A stretch of 64,000 nucleotides of DNA, taken from Mycobacterium shigaense (GTDB lineage Bacteria > Actinomycetota > Actinomycetes > Mycobacteriales > Mycobacteriaceae). A program made the position numbers and the translations under genes. The notes beneath the pieces were generated by a model. It was not told the DNA's origin and did no database searches. It saw only the letters and a list, made by a program, of their open reading frames with translations. Within the stretch, counting starts at the first letter, position 1, and each line of letters opens with the position of its first letter. The stretch is from assembly GCF_002356315.1 (NCBI RefSeq), contig NZ_AP018164.1, positions 4,774,001 through 4,838,000 on the forward strand, given 5' to 3'. Positions 8,057 to 16,383 of the stretch are shown here, piece after piece.

Positions 8057-9229
8057 TCAGCCCAGGATCAATCCCGACGTGGGCACGCCGGTCCCGGCAG
8101 TGACGACCACGTGCTCGACGTCGGGCACGGGGTTGACGGAGGTGCCCCGCAACTGCCGCACCCCCTCGGCGATTCCGTTCATCCCGTGGATGTATGCCTC
8201 GCCGAGCTGGCCGCCGTGCGTGTTGATCGGTAGCCGGCCGCCCACCTCGACAGCACCGTCGGCGATGAAGTCCTTAGCCTCGCCGCGGCCGCAGAATCCC
8301 AACTCCTCCAACTGAATCAGCGTAAAGGGGGTGAAGTGGTCGTAGAGGATCGCGGTCTGGATGTCGGCCGGCTTGAGACCGGACTGCTGCCAGAGCTGCT
8401 GACCGACCACGCCCATCTCCGGCAGACCGAGTTCGGCTCGGTAGTAGCTGACCATCGTGTACTGGTCGGGACTGGCACCCTGCGCCGCTCCTTCGATGAC
8501 TGCCGGCCGCTGCTTGAGGTCCCGCGCACGCTCCACCGACGTCACCACGAGGGCTACCGCGCCGTCGGTCTCCTGACAGCAATCCAGCAGCCGCAGCGGT
8601 TCGGCGATCCACCGCGAATTCTGATGGTCCTCAATGGTTATCGGCTTCTCGTAGAAGTACGCCTTCGGGTTCTTGGCGGCGTGCTTGCGGTCCGCGACCG
8701 AGATGGCGCCGAAATCGCGGCTCGTCGCGCCCGACCAGTGCATATACCGCTGGGCGATCATCGCGACCTGGGCGGCCGGTGTCGACAGCCCGTGCGGATA
8801 GGAGAACGAATTATCCGCCGCCGTCGAATCCGCTTGAACGCCTGCATTTCCCACCAGTCGGGTCTGCACCTGACCAAAGCGCTGGCCGGAACGTTCGTTG
8901 AACGCTCGGTAGGCCACCACGACGTCCGCCAGTCCGGTTGCGACGGCCGCCGCGGCATGTGCGACGGTCCCGCACGCCGCACCCCCGCCGTAACCGGTCT
9001 GGGCGAAGAACCTCAGGTCGCCGATGCCGGTCGCCCGCGCCACCGCGGTCTCGTTGTTGGAGTCCATCGTGAAGGTCGTCAGCCCGTCGACGTCCGACGG
9101 CGAAAGTCCCGCGTCGTCGAGCGCATCGAGAACGGCCTCCGCCGCCAGCCGCAGCTCGCTTCGGCCGGAGTTCTTCGAAAAGTCGGTAGCGCCAATACCG
9201 ACGATGGCGGCCCTACCCGACAGCATCAA
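8057..9229 (-). CDS. ltp2: Steroid side-chain retro-aldolase Ltp2
   Basis: 390 residues, thiolase-fold lipid-transfer-protein family (DFSKNSGRSELRLAAEAVLDAL near the N-terminus; CGTVAHAAAAVATGLADVVVAYR; HGGQLGEAYIHGMNGI near the C-terminus). It lacks the thiolase CGS nucleophile motif, as expected for Ltp2, which with ChsH2 cleaves the 17-hydroxy-C22 CoA ester to androstenedione-type product and propionyl-CoA. Last gene of the cyp125 operon; its start overlaps the chsH1 stop by 4 bp. Rv3540c is the equivalent. Confidence 0.93.
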   Translation of the reverse strand: MMLSGRAAIVGIGATDFSKNSGRSELRLAAEAVLDALDDAGLSPSDVDGLTTFTMDSNNETAVARATGIGDLRFFAQTGYGGGAACGTVAHAAAAVATGLADVVVAYRAFNERSGQRFGQVQTRLVGNAGVQADSTAADNSFSYPHGLSTPAAQVAMIAQRYMHWSGATSRDFGAISVADRKHAAKNPKAYFYEKPITIEDHQNSRWIAEPLRLLDCCQETDGAVALVVTSVERARDLKQRPAVIEGAAQGASPDQYTMVSYYRAELGLPEMGVVGQQLWQQSGLKPADIQTAILYDHFTPFTLIQLEELGFCGRGEAKDFIADGAVEVGGRLPINTHGGQLGEAYIHGMNGIAEGVRQLRGTSVNPVPDVEHVVVTAGTGVPTSGLILG

Positions 9230-9627
9230 GCATCCCCAATCGTGAGCGTGGCGGTCGCGATGACGTGGTCGCCAAGACTGTTGCGGCCGAACACCTTCAC
9301 CGTGATCAAACCGTCCTCCACCGCCGTCACCTCACCGGAGAAAGTGATCGTGTCGTAGGCGTACCACGGCACGCCCAGCCGCAGCCCGATCGACTTGATC
9401 AACGCCGTCGGCCCCGCCCAGTCGGTCAGGAAGCGCTGCACCAGCCCGGTGTCGGTGAGGATGTTGACGAAGATGTCCTTGGATCCCTTGGCCTGCGCCA
9501 GATCCCGGTCGTGGTGCACGTCCTGGAAGTCGCGGGTGGCGATGGCCGTGGAGATGATGAAGGTCGGGGTGCCTTCGATCTTGAGCTCGGGCAGCGTTGT
9601 GCCCACTTCGATGGCGGGCGCGCTCAT
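9226..9627 (-). CDS. chsH1: Steroid enoyl-CoA hydratase small subunit ChsH1
   Basis: 133 residues, a single hot-dog (MaoC-type) domain. It holds the hydratase motif DVHHDRDLAQAKGSKDIFVN with paired Asp and His residues. In the family it pairs with ChsH2 to hydrate 3-oxo-4,17-pregnadiene-20-carboxyl-CoA. The ATG at 9627 overlaps the chsH2 stop by 4 bp; longer in-frame extension upstream would run across chsH2 and is rejected. Equivalent of Rv3541c. Confidence 0.92.
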   Translation of the reverse strand: MSAPAIEVGTTLPELKIEGTPTFIISTAIATRDFQDVHHDRDLAQAKGSKDIFVNILTDTGLVQRFLTDWAGPTALIKSIGLRLGVPWYAYDTITFSGEVTAVEDGLITVKVFGRNSLGDHVIATATLTIGDA

Positions 9628-10586
9628 GCTTGGGGCTCCCAAGCGTAGAGGGTCCATTCGGGTCCGGACTCGCCGGCGGGAAAGTCGATAAAGGTTGCGC
9701 GGACGGGCATTCCGATCTTCACCGCAGCGGGGTCCACCCCCCGCAGCTCGCCCAGCATGCGGACGCCCTCTTCGAGTTCCACCAGCGCGATGACGAAAGG
9801 CAGCGTGCGCCCGGGCACCTTGGGCGCGTGATGCACCACAAAGCTGTACACCGTGCCCGCCCCACCGGCCACCACGTAGTCGATCGGCTGCTCTTTGTCC
9901 TGCCACACCGCCGGCACCGGTGGGTGCTGCAGGCTGCCGTCGGGACGCCGCTGGATGCGCAACTCGTGCGCCGCCACACCCTCCCAGAAGAAGGCGGTGT
10001 CGCGCGACACCGCGGGGCGCATCATGGCGTCGGCATCCAGATCCTCCGGCACCGAAGACGGGTCCGCTTGCGCCTCGCGCGGCTTGAATTTGAGTATCCG
10101 CCATGCCATCTCGGCGACATCCTCGTCACCCACGCGCCATGTGATGTGCTGATTGATGAACCAACCCTCACCGAGCGCCGTCTGCTTGGGGCCGACGACG
10201 TCACGCATTTCGGAGTGCACGGTCACCCGCTCGCCGGGCCGTAGATACCGGTGGTAGGTCTGCTCGCAGTTGGTGGCGACCACACCGACGTAGCCGGCGC
10301 CGTCGAACAACTCCATGATAGGGCCCATGGGATCGTCGGTCGGGCGTTCCCCGCCCAGGCCGAACATCGTCCACACCTGAATCATGGCCGGCGGCGCGAC
10401 GATTCCGGGATGGCCGGCCGCCCGGGCCGCGGCCTCGTCCACATAGATCGGGTTGCGGTCGCCGAGCGCCTCGACCCAGTTGTTGACGATCGGCTGGTTT
10501 ACCGGATCGCGGCCCACGCGGGGCGCGGCTACGACGGTGGACGTGATCTCGGCGACGGCCTTCTTGATGCGGTCCGCGTCCGTCAT
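9624..10586 (-). CDS. chsH2: Steroid enoyl-CoA hydratase ChsH2 (MaoC plus DUF35)
   Basis: 320 residues with two parts. Residues 1 to about 180 form a MaoC hot-dog domain (QPIVNNWVEALGDRNPIYVD). The C-terminal portion is a DUF35 OB-fold region (VPVRATFIDFPAGESGPEWTL in outline) that docks Ltp2 in this family. With ChsH1 it forms the hydratase of the last side-chain cycle, and its DUF35 part supports the Ltp2 retro-aldol step. ATGA overlaps on both sides tie it to fadE29 and chsH1. Equivalent of Rv3542c. Confidence 0.92.
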   Translation of the reverse strand: MTDADRIKKAVAEITSTVVAAPRVGRDPVNQPIVNNWVEALGDRNPIYVDEAAARAAGHPGIVAPPAMIQVWTMFGLGGERPTDDPMGPIMELFDGAGYVGVVATNCEQTYHRYLRPGERVTVHSEMRDVVGPKQTALGEGWFINQHITWRVGDEDVAEMAWRILKFKPREAQADPSSVPEDLDADAMMRPAVSRDTAFFWEGVAAHELRIQRRPDGSLQHPPVPAVWQDKEQPIDYVVAGGAGTVYSFVVHHAPKVPGRTLPFVIALVELEEGVRMLGELRGVDPAAVKIGMPVRATFIDFPAGESGPEWTLYAWEPQA

Positions 10587-11746
10587 CGAGGCACCCGCGG
10601 CACGTTGAGGCCGGCCGCAGCGATCATCTCGCGCATCACTTCGTTCACGCCTCCACCGAAGGTGATCACCAGATTGCGCTTGGTCTGCGAGTCGAGCCAG
10701 TCGAGCAGCTCGGCGGTGTCCGACTCGGCCGGGTTGCCGTATTTGCCGACGATCTCTTCGGCCAGTCGACCGATACGCTGAATGCTCTCGGTTCCAAAGA
10801 CTTTCGTCGACGCGGCATCCGCGACGTTGATATCCTCGCCGGCGGCGGCCACCTGCCAGTTGAGCAGCTCGTTGATACGCCACATCGAGTAGATCTCGCC
10901 GAGTGCGCGCTTGACGTCCTCGTGGTCGATCGGCGTGACCCCGTTTCCGCCCGGCTTGGACGCCCAAGCATGCAGCCGGTCGTAGATGCCGGCGGTCCGG
11001 CCCGCCGGACCCAGCATCACCCGCTCGTTGTTGAGTTGCGTGGTGATCAGCCGCCAGCCGCCGTTCTCCTCGCCGACAAGCATGTCGGCCGGGACGCGAA
11101 CGTCGTTGTAGTAGGTCGCATTGGTGTGGTGGGCGCCATCGGAGAGGATGACCGGTGTCCAGGAGAAGCCGGGATCCTTGGTGTCGACGATCAGGATCGA
11201 AATACCCTTGTGCTTCACGGCTTCCGGGTCGGTGCGGCAGGCCAGCCAGATGTAATCGGCGTCGTGGCCTCCGGTGGTCCACATCTTCTGGCCGTTGACG
11301 ATGTACTCGTCGCCCTGACGCACGGCCGACGTCCGCAGCGATGCCAGGTCGGTACCCGCCTCGGGTTCGCTGTAGCCGATCGCGAAGTGCACCTCACCGG
11401 CAAGGATCGCAGGCAGGAACTTCTTCTTCTGCAACTCGCTGCCGAACTGCTGCAGGGTCGGGCCCACCGTCTGCAGCGTCACCGCGGGCAACGGTACGTC
11501 GGCGCGATGCGCCTCGTTGACGAAGATGGACTGTTCGATCGGGCCGAAGCCCAAGCCGCCGAACTCCTTTGGCCAGCCGACGCCGAGCTTGCCGTCCTGG
11601 CCCATCCGCCGGATCACCGCGCGGTAGGCCTCGTTGTGGCGGTCGGACTCCATCGCCTTCGCCTCTTCGGGCGTGATCAGATTCGAGAAGTATTCGCGGA
11701 GCTCCGCCTGCAGCTGCCGCTGCTCGGGAGTCAGGTCTATGAACAT
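10583..11746 (-). CDS. fadE29: Acyl-CoA dehydrogenase FadE29 (ChsE2)
   Basis: 387 residues, identical in length to Rv3543c. One half of the heterotetrameric dehydrogenase (with FadE28) that desaturates the three-carbon steroid side chain. Typical ACAD blocks are present: the FAD/substrate loop AIGYSEPEAGTDLASLRT, the beta-domain VNGQKMWTTGG, and the C-terminal FGGGVNEVMREMIA helix. The start at 11746 begins MFIDLTPEQRQLQAELREYF, the usual N-terminal helix. It overlaps the fadE28 stop by 10 bp and the chsH2 start by 4 bp. Confidence 0.94.
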   Translation of the reverse strand: MFIDLTPEQRQLQAELREYFSNLITPEEAKAMESDRHNEAYRAVIRRMGQDGKLGVGWPKEFGGLGFGPIEQSIFVNEAHRADVPLPAVTLQTVGPTLQQFGSELQKKKFLPAILAGEVHFAIGYSEPEAGTDLASLRTSAVRQGDEYIVNGQKMWTTGGHDADYIWLACRTDPEAVKHKGISILIVDTKDPGFSWTPVILSDGAHHTNATYYNDVRVPADMLVGEENGGWRLITTQLNNERVMLGPAGRTAGIYDRLHAWASKPGGNGVTPIDHEDVKRALGEIYSMWRINELLNWQVAAAGEDINVADAASTKVFGTESIQRIGRLAEEIVGKYGNPAESDTAELLDWLDSQTKRNLVITFGGGVNEVMREMIAAAGLNVPRVPR

Positions 11747-12750
11747 TGCGCTCCCACCAGATCGAGGCGATGAGAAGGTCCGCCCAGCAGGCGGGACAGG
11801 TCTTTGATCGTGGAGTAGTACCGGTGCATCGGATAGGTGATGTCCATGCCCATGCCGCCGTGCAAATGGTGGCAGGTCTGCATCACCGGCGGGGCCTGCG
11901 ACGCGATCCAATACCCGAGCACATCGAGATCGCCGTCGGCGTCGCGGCCTTCGGATAGCCGCCACACCACCGACTTCGCCGCCAAATCGATGGTGCGCGA
12001 CGCGATGTAGACCTGGGCCAGCTGCGCGGCCACCGTCTGGAAGGTCGACAGCGGCTTGCCGAACTGCTTGCGCCCGGCCACGTAGTCGGCCGTCAGCCGC
12101 AGCGCCCCGGCCACCAGCCCGTCGGTGAAGGCACCGATCGCCGCCAGCGCCAGGTCGTTGACGCGACGCACCGTGGCGCGGGCGAGCACGTCGGTGTCGG
12201 GAACCGCGACCGCTGCGAACGTCACCGTGTATTCGTCGGAACCGTTCGATGTCGGCGTGCGAACCAGCTCCACGCCGTCGGCCTTTGGCGATACGACGAC
12301 GACCGCGCTGTCTGCGGTCACGACGATCCAATCCGCTTGTTCGGCATACGGCACAGCGACTTTGGTGCCCGACAACCGCCCGCCGGCGAACGTGGTGGCG
12401 GGCCGGTCGGGCAGCGCCGAGCCGGGCTCGTTGAGCGCCGCGGTCAGCACCCCGCCCTCGGCGACACCGGCCAGGAACCGATCTTGCTGTTCGTCGGAGG
12501 CAAGATCGACCAGCGGCACCACACCGAAGCCCAGCGTGGCCAACGCCGGCGTGATGGCACCGCGGCGGCCGACCTCGGTCAGCACCGTGGCGACCTCGGC
12601 CAGGCCCACACCGTCACCGCCGAGGCGTTCGGGCACCGCAAGCGCCGTCACGCCCCCGCTGACCAAAGCGTCCCAGCCCAAATCCCTTTCGAGTACCGAC
12701 GTGGCCACGTCGGCGACGGCTTGCTGCGTCGCAGTGAGATCGAAGTCCAT
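11737..12750 (-). CDS. fadE28: Acyl-CoA dehydrogenase FadE28 (ChsE1)
   Basis: 337 residues, shorter than a normal ACAD, as is the rule for this partner subunit. It lacks much of the central FAD loop but retains the C-terminal helical block with GRKQFGKPLSTFQTVAAQLA. It forms an alpha2beta2 enzyme with FadE29 in which the two subunits complement each other's active site. Its start and the cyp125 stop share one base (TGATG). Equivalent of Rv3544c. Confidence 0.92.
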   Translation of the reverse strand: MDFDLTATQQAVADVATSVLERDLGWDALVSGGVTALAVPERLGGDGVGLAEVATVLTEVGRRGAITPALATLGFGVVPLVDLASDEQQDRFLAGVAEGGVLTAALNEPGSALPDRPATTFAGGRLSGTKVAVPYAEQADWIVVTADSAVVVVSPKADGVELVRTPTSNGSDEYTVTFAAVAVPDTDVLARATVRRVNDLALAAIGAFTDGLVAGALRLTADYVAGRKQFGKPLSTFQTVAAQLAQVYIASRTIDLAAKSVVWRLSEGRDADGDLDVLGYWIASQAPPVMQTCHHLHGGMGMDITYPMHRYYSTIKDLSRLLGGPSHRLDLVGAQCS

Positions 12751-14000
12751 CAGGACCTCACCGCGCTCTTCCCCGTGTAGTCCACCTGCCAGTGCTTGAT
12801 GCCGTTGAGCCACCCGGACCGCAGCCGCTCGGGCTCGCCGATCGGTTTGAGGTCCGGCATATGATCGGCGACCGCGTTGAAGATCAGATTGATGGTCATG
12901 CGGGCCAGGTTCGCCCCGATGCAGTAGTGCGCACCGGTGCCGCCGAAGCCCACGTGCGGATTCGGGTCGCGCAGGATGTTGAAGGAGTGCGGGTCGTCGA
13001 AGACCTCTTCGTCGAAGTTGGCCGACCGGTAGGACATGACGGCCCGCTGCCCTTTCTTGATCAGCACACCACCCAGCTCGACGTCTTCGCTGGCGGTGCG
13101 CTGGAACGCCGATACCGGCGTGGCCCAACGGATGATCTCGTCAGCCGTGGTCGACGGCCGCTCCTTCTTGAACAGCTCCCACTGATCCGGGTTGTTCGCC
13201 ATCGCGATCATGCCGTGGGTGATCGAGTTGCGCGTGGTCTCGTTGCCCGCCACCGCGAGCATGACGACGAAGAAACCGAACTCGTCGTCGGAGAGCTTCT
13301 CGCCGTCGATGTCGGCCTGGACGAGCGTGGTGACGATGTCGTCGGTGGGGTTCTCGGTGCGCTCGACCGCCATCGCCATCGCGTAGGCGATCAGTTCCAT
13401 CGACGACTGCGCGGGATCGACCGTCGCGTACTCGGGGTCGGTGCCCCCGGTCATCTCGTTGGACCAACGGAAGAGCTTGTCGCGGTCCTCCTGCGGCACA
13501 CCGAGCAAGCCGGCGATGGCCTGCAGGGGCAGCTCGCATGACACTTGCTCGACGAAGTCGCCGCTACCCTCCGCGGCCGCGGTCTTCGCGATGTTCTCGG
13601 CGCGCTGGGCCAGTTCGGCCTCCAGGCGCCCGATGGCCCGGGGCGTGAACCCGCGGGAAATGATCTTGCGCAGCCGGGTGTGGTGCGGTGCGTCCATGTT
13701 CAGCATGACGCTGCGCTGCAGCTCGACCTGCTCCCGCTTCATCTCCGGCGGCCACGTCGGGATGGCGCCGTTTTGCCAGCTGGAGAAGATGTCGCTGCGG
13801 CGGGAGATCTCTTTGACGTCTGCGTGCTTGGTGACGATCCAGTAGCCGTTGTCCTCGAAGCCACCCGAACCGCCGGGGATATCGACCCAGTGGATGGGCT
13901 CCGCCTTGCGTAGCTCGGCGAGCTCCGTGACGGGCAGCCCGGCGAGGTTGACATCGGGGTCAAGGAAGTCGAAGTCTACGGGAATGTTGGGGGGTGCCAT
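12750..14000 (-). CDS. cyp125: Steroid C26/C27 monooxygenase CYP125
   Basis: 416 residues. This P450 oxidises the terminal methyl of cholesterol or cholestenone to the acid, the entry step of side-chain degradation. Heme-thiolate Cys360 lies in HVGFGGTGAHYCIGANLA, the oxygen-activating I-helix in AGNETT (251-256), and the ExxR motif in EIIR (288-291). First gene of the minus-strand side-chain operon, with a KstR operator 18 bp upstream. Slightly shorter at the N-terminus than the 433-residue M. tuberculosis annotation, where the extra residues are probably untranslated. Confidence 0.96.
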   Translation of the reverse strand: MAPPNIPVDFDFLDPDVNLAGLPVTELAELRKAEPIHWVDIPGGSGGFEDNGYWIVTKHADVKEISRRSDIFSSWQNGAIPTWPPEMKREQVELQRSVMLNMDAPHHTRLRKIISRGFTPRAIGRLEAELAQRAENIAKTAAAEGSGDFVEQVSCELPLQAIAGLLGVPQEDRDKLFRWSNEMTGGTDPEYATVDPAQSSMELIAYAMAMAVERTENPTDDIVTTLVQADIDGEKLSDDEFGFFVVMLAVAGNETTRNSITHGMIAMANNPDQWELFKKERPSTTADEIIRWATPVSAFQRTASEDVELGGVLIKKGQRAVMSYRSANFDEEVFDDPHSFNILRDPNPHVGFGGTGAHYCIGANLARMTINLIFNAVADHMPDLKPIGEPERLRSGWLNGIKHWQVDYTGKSAVRS

Positions 14001-14018
14001 GTAGGTGCGCTCCTCAAT

Positions 14019-14032
14019 TGCAACGTGTTCTA
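14019..14032 (-). promoter_or_regulatory. KstR operator for the cyp125 operon
   Basis: TGCAACGTGTTCTA fits TnnAACnnGTTnnA. It is 18 bp upstream of the cyp125 start and 89 bp from fadA5, so it most likely controls the minus-strand side-chain operon. Confidence 0.8.
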
Positions 14033-14098
14033 GTGCCAGTAAAACACGCCTCCTGCGCAGATAAAAGGCAGGTCATCATCCTCGCTTGTCAGAGTAAT

Positions 14099-14112
14099 GA
14101 AACGTGTTCTAG
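14099..14112 (+). promoter_or_regulatory. KstR operator for fadA5
   Basis: TGAAACGTGTTCTA fits the same consensus and ends 9 bp before the fadA5 ATG. With the site at 14019 it gives each divergent promoter its own operator. As at kstD, the box sits very close to the start codon and there is little room for a ribosome-binding site. Confidence 0.8.
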
Positions 14113-14121
14113 CCTGACGGA

Positions 14122-15297
14122 ATGGGTAACCCTGTCATCGTTGAAGCCACACGTAGCCCTATCGGTAAGCGGAACGGGTGGCTGTCCGGTCTGCATGCCA
14201 CCGAGTTACTGGGGGCCACGCAGAAGGCTCTTGTGGAGAAGGCCGGCATCTCGTCTGATTTCCAAGCCGGCGACGTCGAGCAGATCATCGGCGGCTGCGT
14301 CACGCAGTTCGGCGAACAGTCCAACAACATCACCCGCGTCAGCTGGCTGGTCGCCGGGTTGCCTGACCACGTCGGCGCCGCGACCGTCGACTGCCAGTGC
14401 GGAAGCGCGCAGCAGGCCAATGGTCTGGTCGCGGGTTTGATCGCCGCGGGTGCCATCGACATCGGCATTGCATGCGGCATCGAGGCGATGAGCCGGGTCG
14501 GCTTGGGGGCGAACGCCGGCCCCGACCGCGGGATCCTGCGGCCGGCGTCCTGGGACATCGATCTGCCGGATCAGTTCACCGCCGCCGAGCGCATCGCCAA
14601 GCGCCGAGGCATCACCCGCGAAGACATCGACCAGTTCGGTTTCGACTCGCAGCGTAAAGCGCAGCAGGCCTGGGCCGAGGGCCGGTTCGACCGCGAGATC
14701 AGCGGCATCGAGGCGCCCGTGCTCGATGAGAACAAGCAGCCGACCAGCGACCGGCACGTCGTCACCAAGGACCAGGGCCTGCGCGAGACCACACTGGAGG
14801 GCCTGGCCTCGCTGAAGCCGGTGATCGAGGGCGGGATCCACACGGCCGGCACGTCGTCGCAGATCTCCGACGGCGCGGCGGCCGTGCTGTGGATGGACGA
14901 GGACAAGGCCAAGGCGCTCGGCCTGAAGCCGCGGGCCCGCATCATCAGCCAGGCGCTCATCGGCGCCGAGCCCTACTACCACCTGGACGGCCCCGTGCAG
15001 TCGACCGCCAAGGTGCTGGAAAAGGCCGGCATGAAGATGGGCGACATCGACATCACCGAGATCAACGAGGCCTTCGCCTCAGTGGTGCTGTCCTGGGCGC
15101 GGGTGCACAACCCGGACATGGACAAGGTCAACGTCAACGGCGGCGCGATCGCGCTGGGCCACCCCGTGGGCAGTACCGGCAGCCGCCTGATCACCACCGC
15201 GCTGCACGAGCTGGAACGCACCGACCAGACCACCGCGCTGATCACCATGTGTGCGGGCGGCGCGTTGTCCACCGGCACCATCATCGAACGCATCTAA
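14122..15297 (+). CDS. fadA5: Steroid 3-ketoacyl-CoA thiolase FadA5
   Basis: 391 residues, same length as Rv3546. It thiolytically removes acetyl-CoA or propionyl-CoA from the sterol side chain during beta-oxidation. All thiolase catalytic residues are seen: Cys93 in CQCGSAQQ, His347 in GGAIALGHPVGSTGS, and Cys377 in TMCAGGALSTG. It stands divergent to cyp125 with its own KstR box and is followed within 10 bp by a small unknown gene, then by ddn. Confidence 0.97.
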   Translation: MGNPVIVEATRSPIGKRNGWLSGLHATELLGATQKALVEKAGISSDFQAGDVEQIIGGCVTQFGEQSNNITRVSWLVAGLPDHVGAATVDCQCGSAQQANGLVAGLIAAGAIDIGIACGIEAMSRVGLGANAGPDRGILRPASWDIDLPDQFTAAERIAKRRGITREDIDQFGFDSQRKAQQAWAEGRFDREISGIEAPVLDENKQPTSDRHVVTKDQGLRETTLEGLASLKPVIEGGIHTAGTSSQISDGAAAVLWMDEDKAKALGLKPRARIISQALIGAEPYYHLDGPVQSTAKVLEKAGMKMGDIDITEINEAFASVVLSWARVHNPDMDKVNVNGGAIALGHPVGSTGSRLITTALHELERTDQTTALITMCAGGALSTGTIIERI

Positions 15298-15304
15298 CTC
15301 CTCG

Positions 15305-15691
15305 GTGCTCGTCTCCGAGGAGAGCCGCATAGCGGCCGCGCAGGCATACATCGATGCGCTGGTCAGCCACGACGGCGATGCCGTTCCGTTCGCGGCCCGG
15401 TGCACCCGCATCGAGCAGGGAATCAAGAACGGGTTCTCCGGAAATCATTTGCGGCGCAGCCTCAATCGCGGGCCACAGTACCGGTTGCTCGCCGACACAA
15501 CACCACCGGATTTCTCCATCGCGGGCGACGATGTGCGTGCCGTTTACGACGTGCTCACCAAGGCCGCGTTCGGTGGCCGTCGAGTCGCCGCCCGAGTCGA
15601 CGAAACGTTCGTGATCCCCGCCGAAAGTTCAAGCGGGCGAGCCGAAATCCACCACATCAGGGTTCGCTTTTCACCGTTCATTCAGCGCTAG
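15305..15691 (+). CDS. Small conserved protein between fadA5 and ddn
   Basis: A GTG start at 15305, 7 bp after the fadA5 stop, gives 128 residues. The sequence resembles small alpha+beta proteins of the SnoaL/DUF8021 kind (EESRIAAAQAYIDALVSHDG, then CTRIEQGIKNGFSGNHLRRS), but no catalytic residues can be named. No signal peptide or membrane segment. In M. tuberculosis fadA5 is followed directly by ddn, so this gene is an addition or a loss there. Position implies co-expression with fadA5 under KstR. Function unknown. Confidence 0.6.
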   Translation: MLVSEESRIAAAQAYIDALVSHDGDAVPFAARCTRIEQGIKNGFSGNHLRRSLNRGPQYRLLADTTPPDFSIAGDDVRAVYDVLTKAAFGGRRVAARVDETFVIPAESSSGRAEIHHIRVRFSPFIQR

Positions 15692-15701
15692 GAGCCAACG
15701 A

Positions 15702-16154
15702 ATGCCGAAATCGAAGCCGCGTGCTTTGAACTCGCCGTGGGTCAACTTCTTCATCAAGTGGATGGCCAAGGGCAACACCTGGATTTACCAGCGCAGCAAC
15801 GGAAAACTCGGCGGCGTGTTCGGCAACGCGCCGGTCGCACTACTCACCACCACGGGCCGCAAGACCGGCGAGCCGCGGGTGAGCCCGCTGCTGTACCTGC
15901 GTGAGGGCAATCGCGTCATCCTGGTCGCCTCGCGGGGCGGCAGCGACAAGCACCCGCTGTGGTACCTCAACCTGAAGGCCAATCCCAAAGTGTCCGTTCA
16001 GATCAAGGACGAGGTGCTGCAGTTGCAGGCGCGCGACGCCACCGAGGCGGAGCGCAGCGAGTACTGGCCCAAACTGGTGGCCATGTATCCGACGTTCGAG
16101 GACTACAAGTCCTGGACGGACCGCGTGATCCCGATCGTGATCTGCGACCCCTAA
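15702..16154 (+). CDS. ddn: Deazaflavin (F420)-dependent nitroreductase Ddn
   Basis: 150 residues, nearly identical in length and sequence style to Rv3547. It is the split beta-barrel F420H2-dependent quinone/nitro reductase that activates bicyclic nitroimidazoles in M. tuberculosis; its physiological role is thought to be quinone reduction. Seen: the N-terminal amphipathic WVNFFIKWMAKGNTWIYQ helix thought to hold it at the membrane, the F420 site TTTGRKTGEPRVSPLLYL, and HPLWYLNLKANPKVSVQI. It is 10 bp after the preceding small gene and could be read through from fadA5. Confidence 0.93.
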   Translation: MPKSKPRALNSPWVNFFIKWMAKGNTWIYQRSNGKLGGVFGNAPVALLTTTGRKTGEPRVSPLLYLREGNRVILVASRGGSDKHPLWYLNLKANPKVSVQIKDEVLQLQARDATEAERSEYWPKLVAMYPTFEDYKSWTDRVIPIVICDP

Positions 16155-16309
16155 CGCATTACTTCGCCCGGGCCGGAACTCACCGCGGACAAGATGCCTG
16201 CTCCGCTCCGCGTAACCGGATTGTCGCCGTCGCCGCCGATTCCGTGCGGGGAAGCGCGCCGCCGCTCCGGTCTCGGTAAACCGCAGCACGTGAAACCTTG
16301 ACTGATTAT

Positions 16310-16327
16310 ATCGTCGCATGTGACGAT
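16310..16327. promoter_or_regulatory. Inverted repeat upstream of the accessory P450
   Basis: ATCGTCGCATGTGACGAT: two perfect 6-bp arms around a 6-bp centre, 56 bp upstream of the P450 start. It resembles neither KstR nor KstR2 boxes. It is a candidate operator for an unidentified regulator. The rest of the 229-bp gap after ddn shows no gene. Confidence 0.4.
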
Positions 16328-16383
16328 TTCGTCAGAATGGGGGGTTTGGCCACGCCATGGGCAGCACGCTGTGAGGAGAACCG

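Noticed and set aside
12331..13128. Extended upstream starts for fadE28 and fadE29
   Set aside because: These frames run through the preceding genes in the wrong frame; the starts at 12750 and 11746 give canonical ACAD N-termini.
14040..14050. Third KstR site in the cyp125-fadA5 gap (AAAACACGCC)
   Set aside because: Only one half-site; the GTT half is missing.
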